Shown here: positions 45,406-55,194 of the stretch, one piece after another
How positions within the stretch are numbered: position 1 is the first letter of the stretch
How the letters are laid out: each line of letters starts with the position of its first letter
Assembly (NCBI RefSeq): GCF_001310955.1
Contig: NZ_BAZX01000016.1
Coordinates: forward strand, 35,290-99,289
DNA: 64,000 bases
Direction of reading: 5' to 3'
Source: Marinifilum fragile JCM 15579
Lineage (GTDB): Bacteria > Bacteroidota > Bacteroidia > Bacteroidales > Marinifilaceae
Translations under genes and position numbers: made by a program
Notes under the pieces: model-generated
Told to the model about the DNA's origin: nothing
The model's database searches: none
What the model saw: the letters and a program-made list of their open reading frames with translations, nothing else

Positions 45406-45437
45406 AAGTAAAAGTTTTTAAGGTTACTGATAGAACG

Positions 45438-45458
45438 AAAAAAGATGCATTTTGCATC
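45438..45458 (-). terminator. Terminator of the Spx/ArsC-like gene
   Basis: On the minus strand GATGCA-aaa-TGCATC followed by T6, about 75 bases past the stop codon. The next 50 bases contain further GCATCC/ATGCAT copies. Confidence 0.65.
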
Positions 45459-45532
45459 CTATTTAATGATTATGCATCCCATAAGTTATTATTAAATCAG
45501 AAAAATACAAAATGCATTCTTTTACTATTTTT

Positions 45533-45886
45533 CTATTTGCCCAATGCTTTTTTTGCATTCTCAACTGTTTTTTTTGCATTGCCGACAAATATTGCTCCAT
45601 CAATCAAAAGTACAGGGCGTTTTAAAAAGGTGTACTCTGATAAGATATAATCTCTATAATCATCTTCACTTAAAACCTTTTCTTTTAAGCCAAGTTCTTT
45701 ATACTTTATGGCTCGTCTGCTAAACAAACTTTCATACGATCCACTTAGATCTTTCATTTCCTCCAATTGATCTGCTGTTATTGTCTGTGTTTTAATATCC
45801 TGTAATTCAAAATCTGAATCAATATTTAATTCTTTTAAGATTCTTTGACAAGTTGAGCAGCTGCTTAAATGATAAATTTTATTCAT
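45533..45886 (-). CDS. ArsC/Spx/YffB-like thioredoxin-fold protein
   Basis: A 117-residue protein with the N-terminal CSTCQRILKEL motif (C-x-x-C form) of the ArsC/Spx superfamily and the conserved C-terminal block FLKRPVLLIDGAIFVGN. Proteins of this family include glutaredoxin-dependent arsenate reductases, the regulator Spx and YffB-like proteins of unknown role. Which one applies cannot be decided here. It lies one base downstream of the LysR gene and is certainly cotranscribed with it. The arsenic operon is 3 kb away and is of a different class. Confidence 0.8.
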   Translation of the reverse strand: MNKIYHLSSCSTCQRILKELNIDSDFELQDIKTQTITADQLEEMKDLSGSYESLFSRRAIKYKELGLKEKVLSEDDYRDYILSEYTFLKRPVLLIDGAIFVGNAKKTVENAKKALGK

Positions 45887-45887
45887 A

Positions 45888-46796
45888 TTAAATTGATTTA
45901 CATGTATTTCTATTGATGATGATTTCCATAATTTCTTCTACTTGTTTTAGGTTTTTGCTTTGTGTATTTATGGCAAAATACTTATTGTAGTATGTAGTTT
46001 GAATACCCTGCCAAACTTCAATGATTTCTTTTTTTTCCAATGCTTCCTGGCACAAACTAGAAGGCAATATACAAATGCCCTTGTTCAACTGAATTGCTTG
46101 CAGCATCCCACTTAAATTTGGAATCACGTAGCGAGGTTTAAAATAAGGTTTTTTCTTAAAGTTTTGCATCCAAAAGGATTTAATGGTTTCCATTTTATAA
46201 GTGTAAGAATACCAATTTTGCTGACTCAGCCATTTTTCAGCTTCATCTATTTTTTTCTCGTAAATAAACCTGTTAAAAGGGATAGTATCTAAATCCTTAT
46301 TGCTTACCAAAAGCAATGCCTCTTGACAAAAGTGTTTGTATTCTATGTTCTGATAATTGTGATTTAGTGTGGTAATGGTCAAATCTAATTTTTTCGCAAA
46401 CAATTTGGCTTGAAGATCTTCATATTCTCCAAAGGTAAATTCCACATTCATTTCCAGGTCGTCCAGAATATTGGCAAAAGCATGATTAAACATTTCTATC
46501 GACATACCAATCTTGGCAGTAGGACGATTAATTAATGTTTTGCGTTTGAAGCTCTCTTCTGTTTTCTCCAATTGCAATATGGCTTCCTCAACTTGATTGT
46601 AAAGTTGCATTCCATGCGGAGTTGGTAACATTTTTCTGGGTTTTCGCTCGAAAAGCTTAACTCCCATGTATGTTTCCAAAGCGGTGAGTTGTTGACTTAC
46701 ACCGGGTTGTGTAATGAGTAAAATTTCTGCTGCACCAGTTAATGTTCCCTGTTCATATATCGCCTTAAAAGTCCTGTACCATTCTAGGTTTACCAT
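45888..46796 (-). CDS. LysR family transcriptional regulator
   Basis: A 302-residue regulator. The N-terminal winged helix-turn-helix (FKAIYEQGTLTGAAEILLIT, QPGVSQQLTALETYMGVKLF) and the effector-binding domain (about 90-300) are typical. It is divergent from the DJ-1/dehydrogenase pair, with a 93-base shared intergenic region containing a TTATAC-aaaa-GTATAA palindrome. The arrangement suggests that it controls that pair and the Spx-like gene it is cotranscribed with. The inducer is unknown but the targets suggest aldehyde or oxidative stress. Confidence 0.92.
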   Translation of the reverse strand: MVNLEWYRTFKAIYEQGTLTGAAEILLITQPGVSQQLTALETYMGVKLFERKPRKMLPTPHGMQLYNQVEEAILQLEKTEESFKRKTLINRPTAKIGMSIEMFNHAFANILDDLEMNVEFTFGEYEDLQAKLFAKKLDLTITTLNHNYQNIEYKHFCQEALLLVSNKDLDTIPFNRFIYEKKIDEAEKWLSQQNWYSYTYKMETIKSFWMQNFKKKPYFKPRYVIPNLSGMLQAIQLNKGICILPSSLCQEALEKKEIIEVWQGIQTTYYNKYFAINTQSKNLKQVEEIMEIIINRNTCKSI

Positions 46797-46812
46797 GTAT
46801 CTATAAATTTAT

Positions 46813-46869
46813 TTATACAAAAGTATAAAAAGAATAAGTTTATTAATATAATAATGAGATATATATTTG
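46813..46869 (+). promoter_or_regulatory. Divergent control region: LysR box and promoter of the DJ-1 gene
   Basis: TTATAC-aaaa-GTATAA (46813-46828) is a perfect dyad fitting LysR sites. TTTA (46839-46842), 19 bases, then TATATTTG (46862-46869) matches the Bacteroidota promoter with one mismatch in the -33 box. On the minus strand TACTTTTG (46819-46826) could be the LysR -7 box and overlaps the dyad. Confidence 0.5.
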
Positions 46870-46889
46870 CAGAGAAATAATTTAGAAAC

Positions 46890-47561
46890 ATGGCCAAAGT
46901 TTTATTTGCATTAACAAGTCATTTTAAAGATGAAAAAGGATGGGAGTCGGGATGTTACGTTCTGGAGGTAGCTGTTCCATATTTCCATTTGATAAAAAAT
47001 GGAATTGAAATTGATTTTGTATCTCCAAAAGGAGGCGAAGTTCCGGTTAAGCAACTGGATTTGGATGATTCGAAAGTAAAATCGTTTTTTAAAGATAAAG
47101 ATGCCAGGCATAAATTCATGAACTCCTATCATCCCAAAGATATTTCAGCAAGTAATTACGATGCCATTTATTTTCCAGGAGGTCATGGAGCTGTATTTGA
47201 TATTCCTTTTGATGAAGATATTGCAAAAATAGCTTCGGAAATTTACGAGAATGATGGGGTGGTTTGTGCCGTTTGTCATGGTGGAGCAGGATTACTAAAT
47301 GTAAAACTAAATGATGGAAGTTATTTGGTAAATGGCAAACAACTTACCGCATTCAGCAATCAGGAAGAAGAGGCCATTGGAACCGATCATAAAGTGCCTT
47401 ACTTGTTGGAAACGGCATTAATAGAAAAAGGTGCAATATACTCTTGTAAGGCGAATTGGCAGGAATATGTAGTAGTGGATGGAAGGTTAATTACCGGTCA
47501 AAATCCAGCTTCTGATTTATTAATGGCCAAAGAGCTTGTAAAAGCACTGAAAAAGAAATAG
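46890..47561 (+). CDS. DJ-1/PfpI family (Hsp31-like) protein
   Basis: A 223-residue protein of the class I glutamine-amidotransferase-like fold. The nucleophile motif AVCHGGAGLL holds the reactive Cys, and AIYFPGGHGAVFDIPFDED gives the upstream acidic loop, as in Hsp31/YajL-type glyoxalase III or chaperone proteins. It would remove reactive carbonyls or repair glycated targets. Its stop is 20 bases ahead of an alcohol dehydrogenase, and a LysR regulator is divergent, suggesting a shared aldehyde-stress unit. Confidence 0.88.
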   Translation: MAKVLFALTSHFKDEKGWESGCYVLEVAVPYFHLIKNGIEIDFVSPKGGEVPVKQLDLDDSKVKSFFKDKDARHKFMNSYHPKDISASNYDAIYFPGGHGAVFDIPFDEDIAKIASEIYENDGVVCAVCHGGAGLLNVKLNDGSYLVNGKQLTAFSNQEEEAIGTDHKVPYLLETALIEKGAIYSCKANWQEYVVVDGRLITGQNPASDLLMAKELVKALKKK

Positions 47562-47581
47562 TAATAATTAAACTTAATAAG

Positions 47582-48736
47582 ATGGAAAATTTTGATTTTT
47601 TTAATCCAGTAAAAATTCTGTTTGGAAAAGGTAAAATTGCAGAACTAGGAAATCATATCCCTAAAGATGCAAAAATTCTAATGACCTATGGTGGTGGTAG
47701 CATCAAGAAAAATGGTGTTTACGATCAGGTTATGGAAGCTTTGAAAGATTATAACATCACAGAATTTGGTGGAATTGAGCCAAACCCACATTTCGAAACC
47801 TTAATGAAAGCAGTTGAGATTGTAAGAAATGAAGGAATCGATTTTCTTTTGCCTGTAGGTGGAGGTTCTGTTCTTGATGGAACGAAATTTATTGCAGCAG
47901 CTGCTTACTATGAGGGAGAAGATGAGTGGGATATTTTGGCGAAAAGAGCTGAAATTACAAAAGCTGTTGATTTAGGAGCTGTTTTAACTTTGGCAGCTAC
48001 AGGATCTGAAATGAATAGTGGTGGTGTAATTACCAAGGCTGCAACAAAAGAGAAGTTGGCTTTCGGAAATCCATTGTTATTTCCAAAATTCTCAGTTCTT
48101 GATCCGGAAACAACCTATTCATTGCCAATGCGCCAGATCACAAATGGTATTGTTGATGCCTATGTGCATGTAATGGAGCAATATTTGACATATCCGGTAA
48201 ATTCACCTGTTCAGGATAGATTTGCAGAAGGATTATTGTTGACATTAATTGAAGAAGGACCGAAAGCAATGGCTAGCGAAACTCCTGACTATGAAAACAG
48301 AGCCAATTTAATGTGGGCAGCAACAATGGCTTTAAACGGATTGATTGGAATGGGTGTTAAGAGCGACTGGGCAACTCATATGATTGGTCACGAATTGACA
48401 GCTTTCCATGGAATTGATCATGGCGTAACTTTAGCAATTGTTCTTCCTGGACTATTGACCAAATTGAAAGAACAACGTGGTGAGAAATTATTGCAGTATG
48501 CTGAGCGAGTTTGGAATATTACAGAAGGTAGTGATGATGAAAGAAAAACTTTGGCAATTCAGAAAACCGAAGAATTTTTCCAAAGCGTTGGCATTGCAAC
48601 CCGTTTAGGAGAGCACAATGTGGGACAAGACAGCATTGATACCATTTCTCAAAGATTTCTTGAGCGTGGGTACGTTGGTATGTTACCTGATGTTGCAGCA
48701 GCAGATGTTGCGGAAATATTAGAGTCTAGATTGTAA
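47582..48736 (+). CDS. Iron-containing alcohol dehydrogenase (YqhD/BdhA-like)
   Basis: A 384-residue enzyme. The dinucleotide-binding loop VGGGSVLDGTKFIAA and the metal-binding DWATHMIGHELTAFHGIDHG block (histidines 3-4 residues apart) are group III alcohol dehydrogenase features. The motif LTLAATGSEMNSGGVIT is typical of YqhD/BdhA relatives, which use NADPH to reduce aldehydes. It is cotranscribed with the DJ-1 gene, consistent with aldehyde detoxification. A terminator follows. Confidence 0.9.
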   Translation: MENFDFFNPVKILFGKGKIAELGNHIPKDAKILMTYGGGSIKKNGVYDQVMEALKDYNITEFGGIEPNPHFETLMKAVEIVRNEGIDFLLPVGGGSVLDGTKFIAAAAYYEGEDEWDILAKRAEITKAVDLGAVLTLAATGSEMNSGGVITKAATKEKLAFGNPLLFPKFSVLDPETTYSLPMRQITNGIVDAYVHVMEQYLTYPVNSPVQDRFAEGLLLTLIEEGPKAMASETPDYENRANLMWAATMALNGLIGMGVKSDWATHMIGHELTAFHGIDHGVTLAIVLPGLLTKLKEQRGEKLLQYAERVWNITEGSDDERKTLAIQKTEEFFQSVGIATRLGEHNVGQDSIDTISQRFLERGYVGMLPDVAAADVAEILESRL

Positions 48737-48756
48737 GCAATCAAGATAATTTACAG

Positions 48757-48794
48757 AAAAGGTCCTTCTCGCAATGAGTAGGACCTTTCTTTTT
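48757..48794 (+). terminator. Terminator after the alcohol dehydrogenase
   Basis: AAAGGTCCT pairs with AGGACCTTT around a 13-base loop, then T-rich DNA. Confidence 0.75.
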
Positions 48795-48850
48795 GATGGT
48801 GCTTTTATACTGGATCCGATGTTAATAAATTGTAAACTTTTAAAAATCTG

Positions 48851-48881
48851 TTTAGAGTTTCAAATTAATGACGTATGTTTG
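48851..48881 (+). promoter_or_regulatory. Promoter of the ars operon
   Basis: TTTA (48851-48854), 19 bases, then TATGTTTG (48874-48881), a good Bacteroidota promoter. It overlaps the apparent upstream ATG at 48875, which shows that the true start of arsR is the ATG at 48911. Confidence 0.6.
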
Positions 48882-48910
48882 CGACATTAGAAATAGGAAA
48901 TGGAGAACTT

Positions 48911-49237
48911 ATGAAGAAATTAGAATTATTTGAAGAAAATCAGCAGGAAATTGCTTCACTGGCAAAGGTGCTGTCGCATCCTGCAAGAATTGCCATATTG
49001 CAGTTTTTGGCTTCTACTCCAACCTGTATCTCTGGTGATATCTCAGATTATTTGCCTTTGAGTAGAACAACGGTTTCGCAGCATTTAAAAGAATTAAAAT
49101 CCATGGGATTAATTCAAGGGGATGTTGAAGGTTTAAAAATTAAATATTGCTTGAACAAAGAAGGGATAGAGAAATTGAAAAGTGTATTTGGAGATTTGTT
49201 TGAAGAAATCACTCCATTAGAAAATAAAATTTGTTAA
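48911..49237 (+). CDS. ArsR family regulator
   Basis: A 108-residue winged-helix protein: LAKVLSHPARIAILQFLAST, then the DNA-recognition TCISGDISDYLPLSRTTVSQ and HLKELKSMGLIQGD. Start at 48911 (MKKLELFEEN), which has a GGAGAA sequence just upstream and follows the promoter. Cysteines that could bind arsenite are few: a Cys in the TCIS position, one in YCLNKEG and one near the C-terminal end (NKIC). It probably represses the arsC-acr3 genes behind it. Confidence 0.85.
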   Translation: MKKLELFEENQQEIASLAKVLSHPARIAILQFLASTPTCISGDISDYLPLSRTTVSQHLKELKSMGLIQGDVEGLKIKYCLNKEGIEKLKSVFGDLFEEITPLENKIC

Positions 49238-49283
49238 TACTCACTCGGCTATTTTGCTGAAAAATTGAATAAAAGAAAATAAG

Positions 49284-49709
49284 ATGAAAGTATTGGTGTT
49301 GTGTACAGGAAACTCATGTAGAAGTCAAATGGGTGAAGCAATTTTAAGAGATATCAATCCAGATTTAGAAGTTGTATCGGCAGGAACAAAAATTGCAGAT
49401 CAAGTACATCCTTTAGCGATTAAGGCTATGGCTGAAATAGGAATTGATATCAGTTCTCACCGTCCAAAAATGGTAGATGAATTCCTGGATGAGGGGGTTG
49501 ATTTCTTGATTTCGGTATGTGGTGGAGCTAAAGATGCATGTCCGGCATTCCTGGGACCAGTAGGAACTCGTCTTCATATTGGTTTTGATGATCCAGCTTA
49601 CGCAGAAGGAACAGAAGAAGAAATTTTCGATGTATTCCGTCGTGTTCGTGATGAGATCAGAAGAGATTTCGCAAAATTCAATGAAGAGTACATTTTAAAA
49701 AAAGCATAA
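49284..49709 (+). CDS. arsC: Arsenate reductase, thioredoxin-coupled LMW-phosphatase type
   Basis: A 141-residue enzyme with the phosphatase-type loop CTGNSCRS (Cys 7, Cys 12) and a second redox pair (Cys 79 and Cys 86) in SVCGGAKDACP. The three-cysteine relay (loop Cys plus the pair) is that of thioredoxin-dependent arsenate reductases such as S. aureus ArsC. It reduces arsenate to arsenite for export. Encoded between the regulator and the efflux gene, it completes a minimal resistance unit. It is unrelated to the Spx-like gene at 45533. Confidence 0.92.
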   Translation: MKVLVLCTGNSCRSQMGEAILRDINPDLEVVSAGTKIADQVHPLAIKAMAEIGIDISSHRPKMVDEFLDEGVDFLISVCGGAKDACPAFLGPVGTRLHIGFDDPAYAEGTEEEIFDVFRRVRDEIRRDFAKFNEEYILKKA

Positions 49710-49869
49710 AATAATGGGGATTGAATAATTGGTAATTAATAATTATTCAATCCTGAATACTTTAAACTTTTTACTTACAAGCGTAAGCTTCAATATAGGG
49801 GGAAGTGTAAAACTGGAATTACCCGAGGGCTAAAATCAGATTCTTGCTTTTCCGTTATACTTAAATATT

Positions 49870-50952
49870 ATGGGATCTTTAAATAAAAAATTGTCCTTTT
49901 TGGATAGATACCTAACCGTGTGGATTTTTGCCGCAATGGTAATAGGTGTGGGAGCAGGTTATTTTTTTCCTGCCATGGCTGGATTTTGGAACAAACTATC
50001 GGTGGGAACAACAAATGTTCCGATTGCCATAGGACTGGTGATCATGATGTATCCTCCATTGGCAAAGGTGAAATATGAAGAGCTAAAGGATGTGTTTAAA
50101 AATCGTAAGATCTTAATCTTATCCTTGGTGCAGAACTGGTTATTGGGTCCAACTTTAATGTTCGCTTTGGCAATTGTATTCCTGCAAGATTATCCTGAAT
50201 ACATGACTGGTTTAATTTTGATTGGTTTGGCAAGATGTATTGCTATGGTAATTGTATGGAACGATTTGGCCAAAGGAGATCCAGAATATGCAGCAGGATT
50301 GGTAGCTTTCAACAGCATATTCCAGGTACTGTTCTTCTCAGTATATGCATATGTGTTTATCACTGTATTGCCTGAGTATTTTGGTCTTCAGGGTTCGGTT
50401 GTGGATGTAACAATGGGCGATATTGCTGAAAGTGTATTAATTTACCTTGGTATTCCATTCTTTGCAGGAATGATTACTCGTTACTTCGGTATCAAAGCAA
50501 AAGGAAAAGATTGGTATCAGAAGAAATTCATTCCAAAAATTAGTCCGCTTACTTTGTTTGCATTGCTATTTACGATATTTGTAATGTTTTCCTTGAAAGG
50601 AGAATACATTGTACAATTGCCATTAGATGTGGTGCGTATTGCCATTCCTTTGGTCATCTACTTTGTAGTAATGTTCCTGATTTCATTCTTTATGGGACAC
50701 AAATTCAAGGCAGGATATTCAAAAACAGCAAGTTTGTCGTTTACTGCGGCCAGTAACAATTTCGAATTGGCCATTGCAGTAGCCATTGCAGTGTTTGGTA
50801 TCAATTCAGGTGTAGCTTTTGCTGCGGTAATCGGACCATTGGTAGAAGTACCTGTATTAATCGCATTGGTAAATGTAGCTTTACGATTTAAAAATAAATA
50901 TTTTGGAGGCAAGGTGGACGTTGTTAAATGCGCAACGAATTCTGACAGTTAA
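49870..50952 (+). CDS. ACR3 family arsenite efflux transporter
   Basis: A 360-residue membrane protein with about ten transmembrane helices. Family motifs are [38 protein letters not shown] (with the conserved transport Cys) and [15 protein letters not shown]. It exports arsenite, acting with ArsC. The last gene of the arsR-arsC-acr3 unit. A 160-base gap to arsC has no terminator I can see but does hold an AT-rich hairpin (ATTGAATAATT/ATTATTCAAT). Confidence 0.94.
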   Translation: MGSLNKKLSFLDRYLTVWIFAAMVIGVGAGYFFPAMAGFWNKLSVGTTNVPIAIGLVIMMYPPLAKVKYEELKDVFKNRKILILSLVQNWLLGPTLMFALAIVFLQDYPEYMTGLILIGLARCIAMVIVWNDLAKGDPEYAAGLVAFNSIFQVLFFSVYAYVFITVLPEYFGLQGSVVDVTMGDIAESVLIYLGIPFFAGMITRYFGIKAKGKDWYQKKFIPKISPLTLFALLFTIFVMFSLKGEYIVQLPLDVVRIAIPLVIYFVVMFLISFFMGHKFKAGYSKTASLSFTAASNNFELAIAVAIAVFGINSGVAFAAVIGPLVEVPVLIALVNVALRFKNKYFGGKVDVVKCATNSDS

Positions 50953-51190
50953 GCAAGAAAATATGTAATTCGGACTAAAGTTCGCAAAATCAAAGTCATG
51001 ATTCTTTTTGAGTCATGGCTTGTTTTTTATAAAGTCTTTAAAAGTGAAAAAGTAGTCAATTTACAAGTCTAAGCAAAAAGCAACATAAAGCTTAATTGAA
51101 ATGGGAAGTAGGTTTTATGGGTACAGAAAAGCTTCATCTGTCTTATCATCATCATTAATGCTTATATTTGGGTAAACAAAAGCATTGCGA

Positions 51191-52720
51191 ATGATAAAAC
51201 CCGGATTGAAAATCGGTATTGTTTTAACCTTGATATTGGTTCTGCCATCATTGTTCTTTTCTGCCTACGAAATCAGTAATTTAAGTAAGAACGAAGCTGT
51301 TATTGATTCCATTTACACAGGGCAATTGGAGTCCATTTTATTTTCCTTAAACCAATATTCTGACGATGTGCTGAGTGGGTGGGCAAACCGTTTGGAGCGT
51401 GAGACCGAAGATGCGAATACTTTATTATCGAAAAATTATTCGATAGATGCGATAGGAATCAAAGATATTAATGATTTTAAATTATACGCAAAAGAGAAAG
51501 TCCCGGAAGATAGTTTGGCAAATTTACATTCCACCCTTGAACTTGATTTTGCTGCCAATCTGAATAAGATTGAACTTTTACAGCGATATGTCAAAAGTGG
51601 CTATCGAAAAATTGAAGCTTTATCCAACTCATTACCAGGCAAAAGTTTGTTTGCATTTGCATTGCAAAAGGATACTTTATCTGTGAAAACGGTGCTGTTA
51701 TTGGTCGATACAGATAAATTTATTAGCGAAAACATGGGGCCAAAGATTCAGTCGGTAGCTCAGGAACGTTTCTACATTTCTGTTTTCAAGAATGAATCAG
51801 AAGAAGTATATGCCAACCAGATTCAGTCCGGTGAAGATAAAAATATCACTCAAAAAAAAGATATTTGGTTGTTTCCTGATTACCAGTTGGGTATTCAGAT
51901 GCGCGGAAATACCATTGAAGATTTGGTTCGGGAAAGGACTCGTACCAATATCATTCTTTTGATTGTGATGGATATCATTTTGTTGCTGGGAGCCTGGTTT
52001 GTTTACAAGAATGTCAGGAAACAGATTCGCTTGAATCAATTGAAAACCGATTTTATTTCCAATGTTTCTCATGAAATTAGAACTCCTTTGGCTTTGATTA
52101 ATATGTATTCCGAAACTCTGGAAATGGGACGTATTCCGACTGAAGAGAAGAAGATGGAGTATTATAAGGTAATCAATACCGAAGCCAACCGATTGTCGAG
52201 AATGGTGAATAAGATTCTGAATTTTAGTAGAATTGAGCGTGGGAAAAGAGAATACCATTTTACCAATACAAATTTGAATGCCGAAATCGAGAACATCATA
52301 GCAAATTACCAACAACATTTCGATCAGAATGGTTTTGAGATTGAGCTACAATTGGCAGATCAGATACCTGATATCAAGCTGGACAAGGAGGCGGTAGCCG
52401 AAGCCATTATCAATTTAATTGACAATGGAATGAAGTACAGTGCTGAAGTGAAAAAAATAGAGGTGAGTACCTGTTTGGATGGCGATTTGGTACGTGTGGA
52501 TGTGAAGGATTATGGCATTGGAATAGAGAAGAAAGATCAGCCATTGGTATTCGATAAGTTTTACAGAGTTACAACAGGCAATTTAGCGCACAAGGCTAAG
52601 GGTTCTGGTATTGGCTTAAGCATTGTAAAACACATTATGGAAGCACATCATGGCAAAGTTGAATTGGCAAGTGATTTTGGAAAAGGATCCTGCTTTAGTT
52701 TGTTGTTTCCGGTAAAATAA
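51191..52720 (+). CDS. Sensor histidine kinase
   Basis: A 509-residue membrane kinase. An N-terminal helix (IGIVLTLILVLPSLFFSAYE) and a second one near 255-275 (IILLIVMDIILLLGAWFVY) bracket an extracytoplasmic domain of about 225 residues. Then come the dimerisation motif NVSHEIRTPLALI with phospho-acceptor His 294, and the ATP-binding domain with N box (AIINLIDNGMKYS), DYGIGIE and GSGIGLSIVKH. No HAMP domain is visible. The ATG at 51191 is preferred over the TTG at 51185. A response regulator follows after 29 bases. Confidence 0.92.
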   Translation: MIKPGLKIGIVLTLILVLPSLFFSAYEISNLSKNEAVIDSIYTGQLESILFSLNQYSDDVLSGWANRLERETEDANTLLSKNYSIDAIGIKDINDFKLYAKEKVPEDSLANLHSTLELDFAANLNKIELLQRYVKSGYRKIEALSNSLPGKSLFAFALQKDTLSVKTVLLLVDTDKFISENMGPKIQSVAQERFYISVFKNESEEVYANQIQSGEDKNITQKKDIWLFPDYQLGIQMRGNTIEDLVRERTRTNIILLIVMDIILLLGAWFVYKNVRKQIRLNQLKTDFISNVSHEIRTPLALINMYSETLEMGRIPTEEKKMEYYKVINTEANRLSRMVNKILNFSRIERGKREYHFTNTNLNAEIENIIANYQQHFDQNGFEIELQLADQIPDIKLDKEAVAEAIINLIDNGMKYSAEVKKIEVSTCLDGDLVRVDVKDYGIGIEKKDQPLVFDKFYRVTTGNLAHKAKGSGIGLSIVKHIMEAHHGKVELASDFGKGSCFSLLFPVK

Positions 52721-52749
52721 TAGTTGAATAATTTCAAATCATATAGAAA

Positions 52750-53444
52750 ATGTATCCCATTTTAATAGTAGAAGACGAGCCCAGCATGTTAATGGGTTTA
52801 AAGGACAATTTAGAATTTGAATCGTACGAGGTGGATACGGCCGAAGATGGAGAAATTGGCTTGAATAAGATTATGGAGAACCATTACAGCCTGGTATTGC
52901 TTGATGTAATGCTTCCTAAAATTTCGGGATTCGACATCTGTAAAAAAGCCAGAGCCAAAGGCATTCAAACGCCAATTATCCTGCTTACAGCAAAGGGAGA
53001 GGAGATTGATAAGGTATTGGCTTAGAGCTGGGTGCCGATGATTACATTACCAAACCATTTGGTTTGAGAGAATTGTTGGCCCGAATCCGTGCGGTTTTGC
53101 GCCGCACTCAGGATGTATCGGCGAGTAAAGAGATTGAAAAAATAGAGCTTGGACGATTAAGTGTGGATTTTAAATCCTTCGAAGGCTTTGTTGAGGGAGA
53201 AGAGGTAAAAATGTCGCATAAGGAAGTTGAAATACTTCATTACTTGTGGAATCACAAGAATAGAACGGTTAGCAGAGATGATTTGTTGGATGAGGTTTGG
53301 GGAACCGAATATCAACCCACCTCAAGAACCATCGACAATTTTATATTGAAGCTGAGACAAAAAATAGAAGATGATCCAAATCATGCCAAAATTATTTTGA
53401 CGGTGCATGGCGTAGGATATAGGTTGGTTAGCAATTGCGTTTGA
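52750..53444 (+). pseudogene. OmpR-type response regulator interrupted by a frameshift
   Basis: Two adjacent frames together give one OmpR-type regulator. The first (52750-53025) is a receiver with phospho-acceptor Asp 52, and ends in KVLA. The second (53064-53444) holds the winged-helix DNA-binding domain (NRTVSRDDLLDEVWG, RTIDNFILKLRQKIE). In the intervening sequence the second frame reads ELGADDYITKPFG, the conserved receiver end. Restoring one G near 53019 (TTGGC to TTGGGC) gives GLELGADDYITKPF in one frame of about 231 residues. The partner kinase gene is intact. This is a frameshift in the assembly or a recent null mutation. Confidence 0.85.
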
Positions 53445-53658
53445 AAAGAAAGCTTCTCTGGTATTATTTATTATTAATTGATCATTGTTCATTGTCTGTG
53501 ACAACTTATGACAATTGCTGATTTTGCCGTGACACAAATGATGTAAAGTGGCCCTAATTTTACATTAGAAATTTAAGATTAGAAAAGAACGGAAGGCGCG
53601 CGATTCTGTTCCTCTAAAAAATTTCTAACCGAAATGTAAAAAACTAAAAAATAGGGTC

Positions 53659-54024
53659 ATGAAAAGTTTAAAAATTACGATGATTGTTTTAGCATGTTTG
53701 CTAAGTGTGAATTTAGGAATGGCAAGTTCACCTGAAACAAAGAATATAGAAAAAGAAAAAAGCGCAGTTTTAAAGAAAATACAGAAAGTTGCTAGTCAAA
53801 TTAGTTTTACCGACTATGTAAGAAGTGGAGAATCGGAATTGATCGTATTGCGATGCACTGTAAATGAAAACAATGAAGTGGTTGTTAGTAAGGTGATCGG
53901 TTTTGATGAAGAGCTAAAAGCAGCAATCCGTAAGAGGTTTGAAAATAAGAAGATCAAAACAACTGCAGCATTAAGTGGTGAAGAATTGGCATTGCGATTA
54001 AAGTTTGCAATCCACGAGAAATAA
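53659..54024 (+). CDS. Small secreted protein of unknown function
   Basis: A 121-residue exported protein. The N-terminal signal (MKSLKITMIVLACLLSVNLG) ends at MAS. The mature part has a charged helix followed by a compact SELIVLRCTVNENNEVVVSK and AIRKRFENKKIKTTA pattern, a little like a TonB C-terminal-type fold, but I do not assign it. It lies behind the two-component pair and before the two sugar-binding-like genes, so it may belong to the same regulon. Confidence 0.7.
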   Translation: MKSLKITMIVLACLLSVNLGMASSPETKNIEKEKSAVLKKIQKVASQISFTDYVRSGESELIVLRCTVNENNEVVVSKVIGFDEELKAAIRKRFENKKIKTTAALSGEELALRLKFAIHEK

Positions 54025-54080
54025 TAACGGAATTCAGGTTAATCGAAATAAAAGTGAATAGCAATATAAAAATATTGGGT

Positions 54081-55134
54081 TTGAATAGGATTTTTTAATA
54101 GTCATTATCATAGCATTCTCATCGGGGAATGTGCTTGCCAAAGATTTGAAATCCTTGGTAAACCTGAAAGGATACTGGAAATTTACAATCGGGGATGATC
54201 CGGAGTGGGCCAGCCCCGATTACAACGATTCAAAATGGACAAAGGTGTTTGTGCCGGAATCGTGGGAACAAAATGGATTTCAGAATTACAATGGATATGC
54301 ATGGTATCGAAAAAGTTTTACCATTATGGCTCCAAAATCGGCTCAGTATGTATATTTGAATATGGGATATATTGATGATGCCGACCAGGTGTATGTAAAT
54401 GGAAAATTGGTAGGTGCATCCGGGCAAATGGGACCTGTTGCTCAAACGGCCGCTGCTATTCCAAGAATGTATCCTATCCCTAAGGACATTTTGAATAATG
54501 GAGGCTCCAACCTGATTGCGGTTCGGGTTTTCGATGATTACAATGAGGGTGGCATAACAGGAGGAGAGATTAACATTTCTTTCGATTCCGATCAGTTTAA
54601 AATGAATGTGGACCTTTCGGGATATTGGGATTTTGAAACCAGTATTCAGGTGGATCCAAAGCAGAAAAAAGTGATTACCCATCGTGACGGAAAGATTTTT
54701 GTTCCTGGTTTTGGGAAGCCAGGGGATACAATCTGCTTGACGGAAGAGCGATTTATACCAAAACTTTCAGCTATCCTGCCAATTTAAACAGCAAGGGGCA
54801 GGTATTGTTTGCCGGGGTAATTGATGATGTGGATGAGGTATATTTGAATGGTGAAAAAATCGGATCGTCCAGTCAATTAAAAAGAAAAAACAGGAGATAT
54901 TCGTACATCTCTGACAATTACATACTCAGGGCATACGATATTCCCGATCATTTATTGAACCGAGGAGGGGAGAATACCATTGAAATCATGGTGAGAGATC
55001 ATATGGGACCAGGAGGAATTTATGATGGACCGATTGGAATTACAGATCGTGAAATGGCAAGTCCTATCATTAATAAATCGATGAAAGACAATCGAAATTC
55101 ATTCCAAAAGTTTCTGGATTACTGGTTCGATTGA
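54081..55134 (+). pseudogene. Secreted protein with two GH2-like sugar-binding domains, frameshifted
   Basis: The open frames 54131-54787 and 54805-55134 are parts of one gene. Each half is a jelly-roll module of about 150-160 residues with the pattern L-x-G-Y-W-K/D-F, W-E-x-x-G-F/Y, Y-R/T-K-x-F, D-D-x-D-x-V-Y-x-N-G, like the sugar-binding domain of glycoside hydrolase family 2. No catalytic domain is present. Adding one T to the T4 run at 54709-54712 joins the halves, giving VPGFWEARGYNLLDGRAIY. Adding one T to the T6 run at 54091-54096 creates a signal peptide MNRIFLIVIIIAFSSG from a TTG start at 54081, ending VLA just before KDLKS. Two independent deletions in short homopolymers are therefore needed. 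Confidence 0.7.
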
Positions 55135-55194
55135 TAAAATAAAATACAAATGACACAAATTTCAAATTACCGTGTCAATAAAGTTATCTGAATA

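Noticed and set aside
45533..45886. Treating the Spx/ArsC-like gene as part of the arsenic operon
   Set aside because: It lies on the other strand, belongs to the LysR transcript and has a different fold class from the arsC at 49284.
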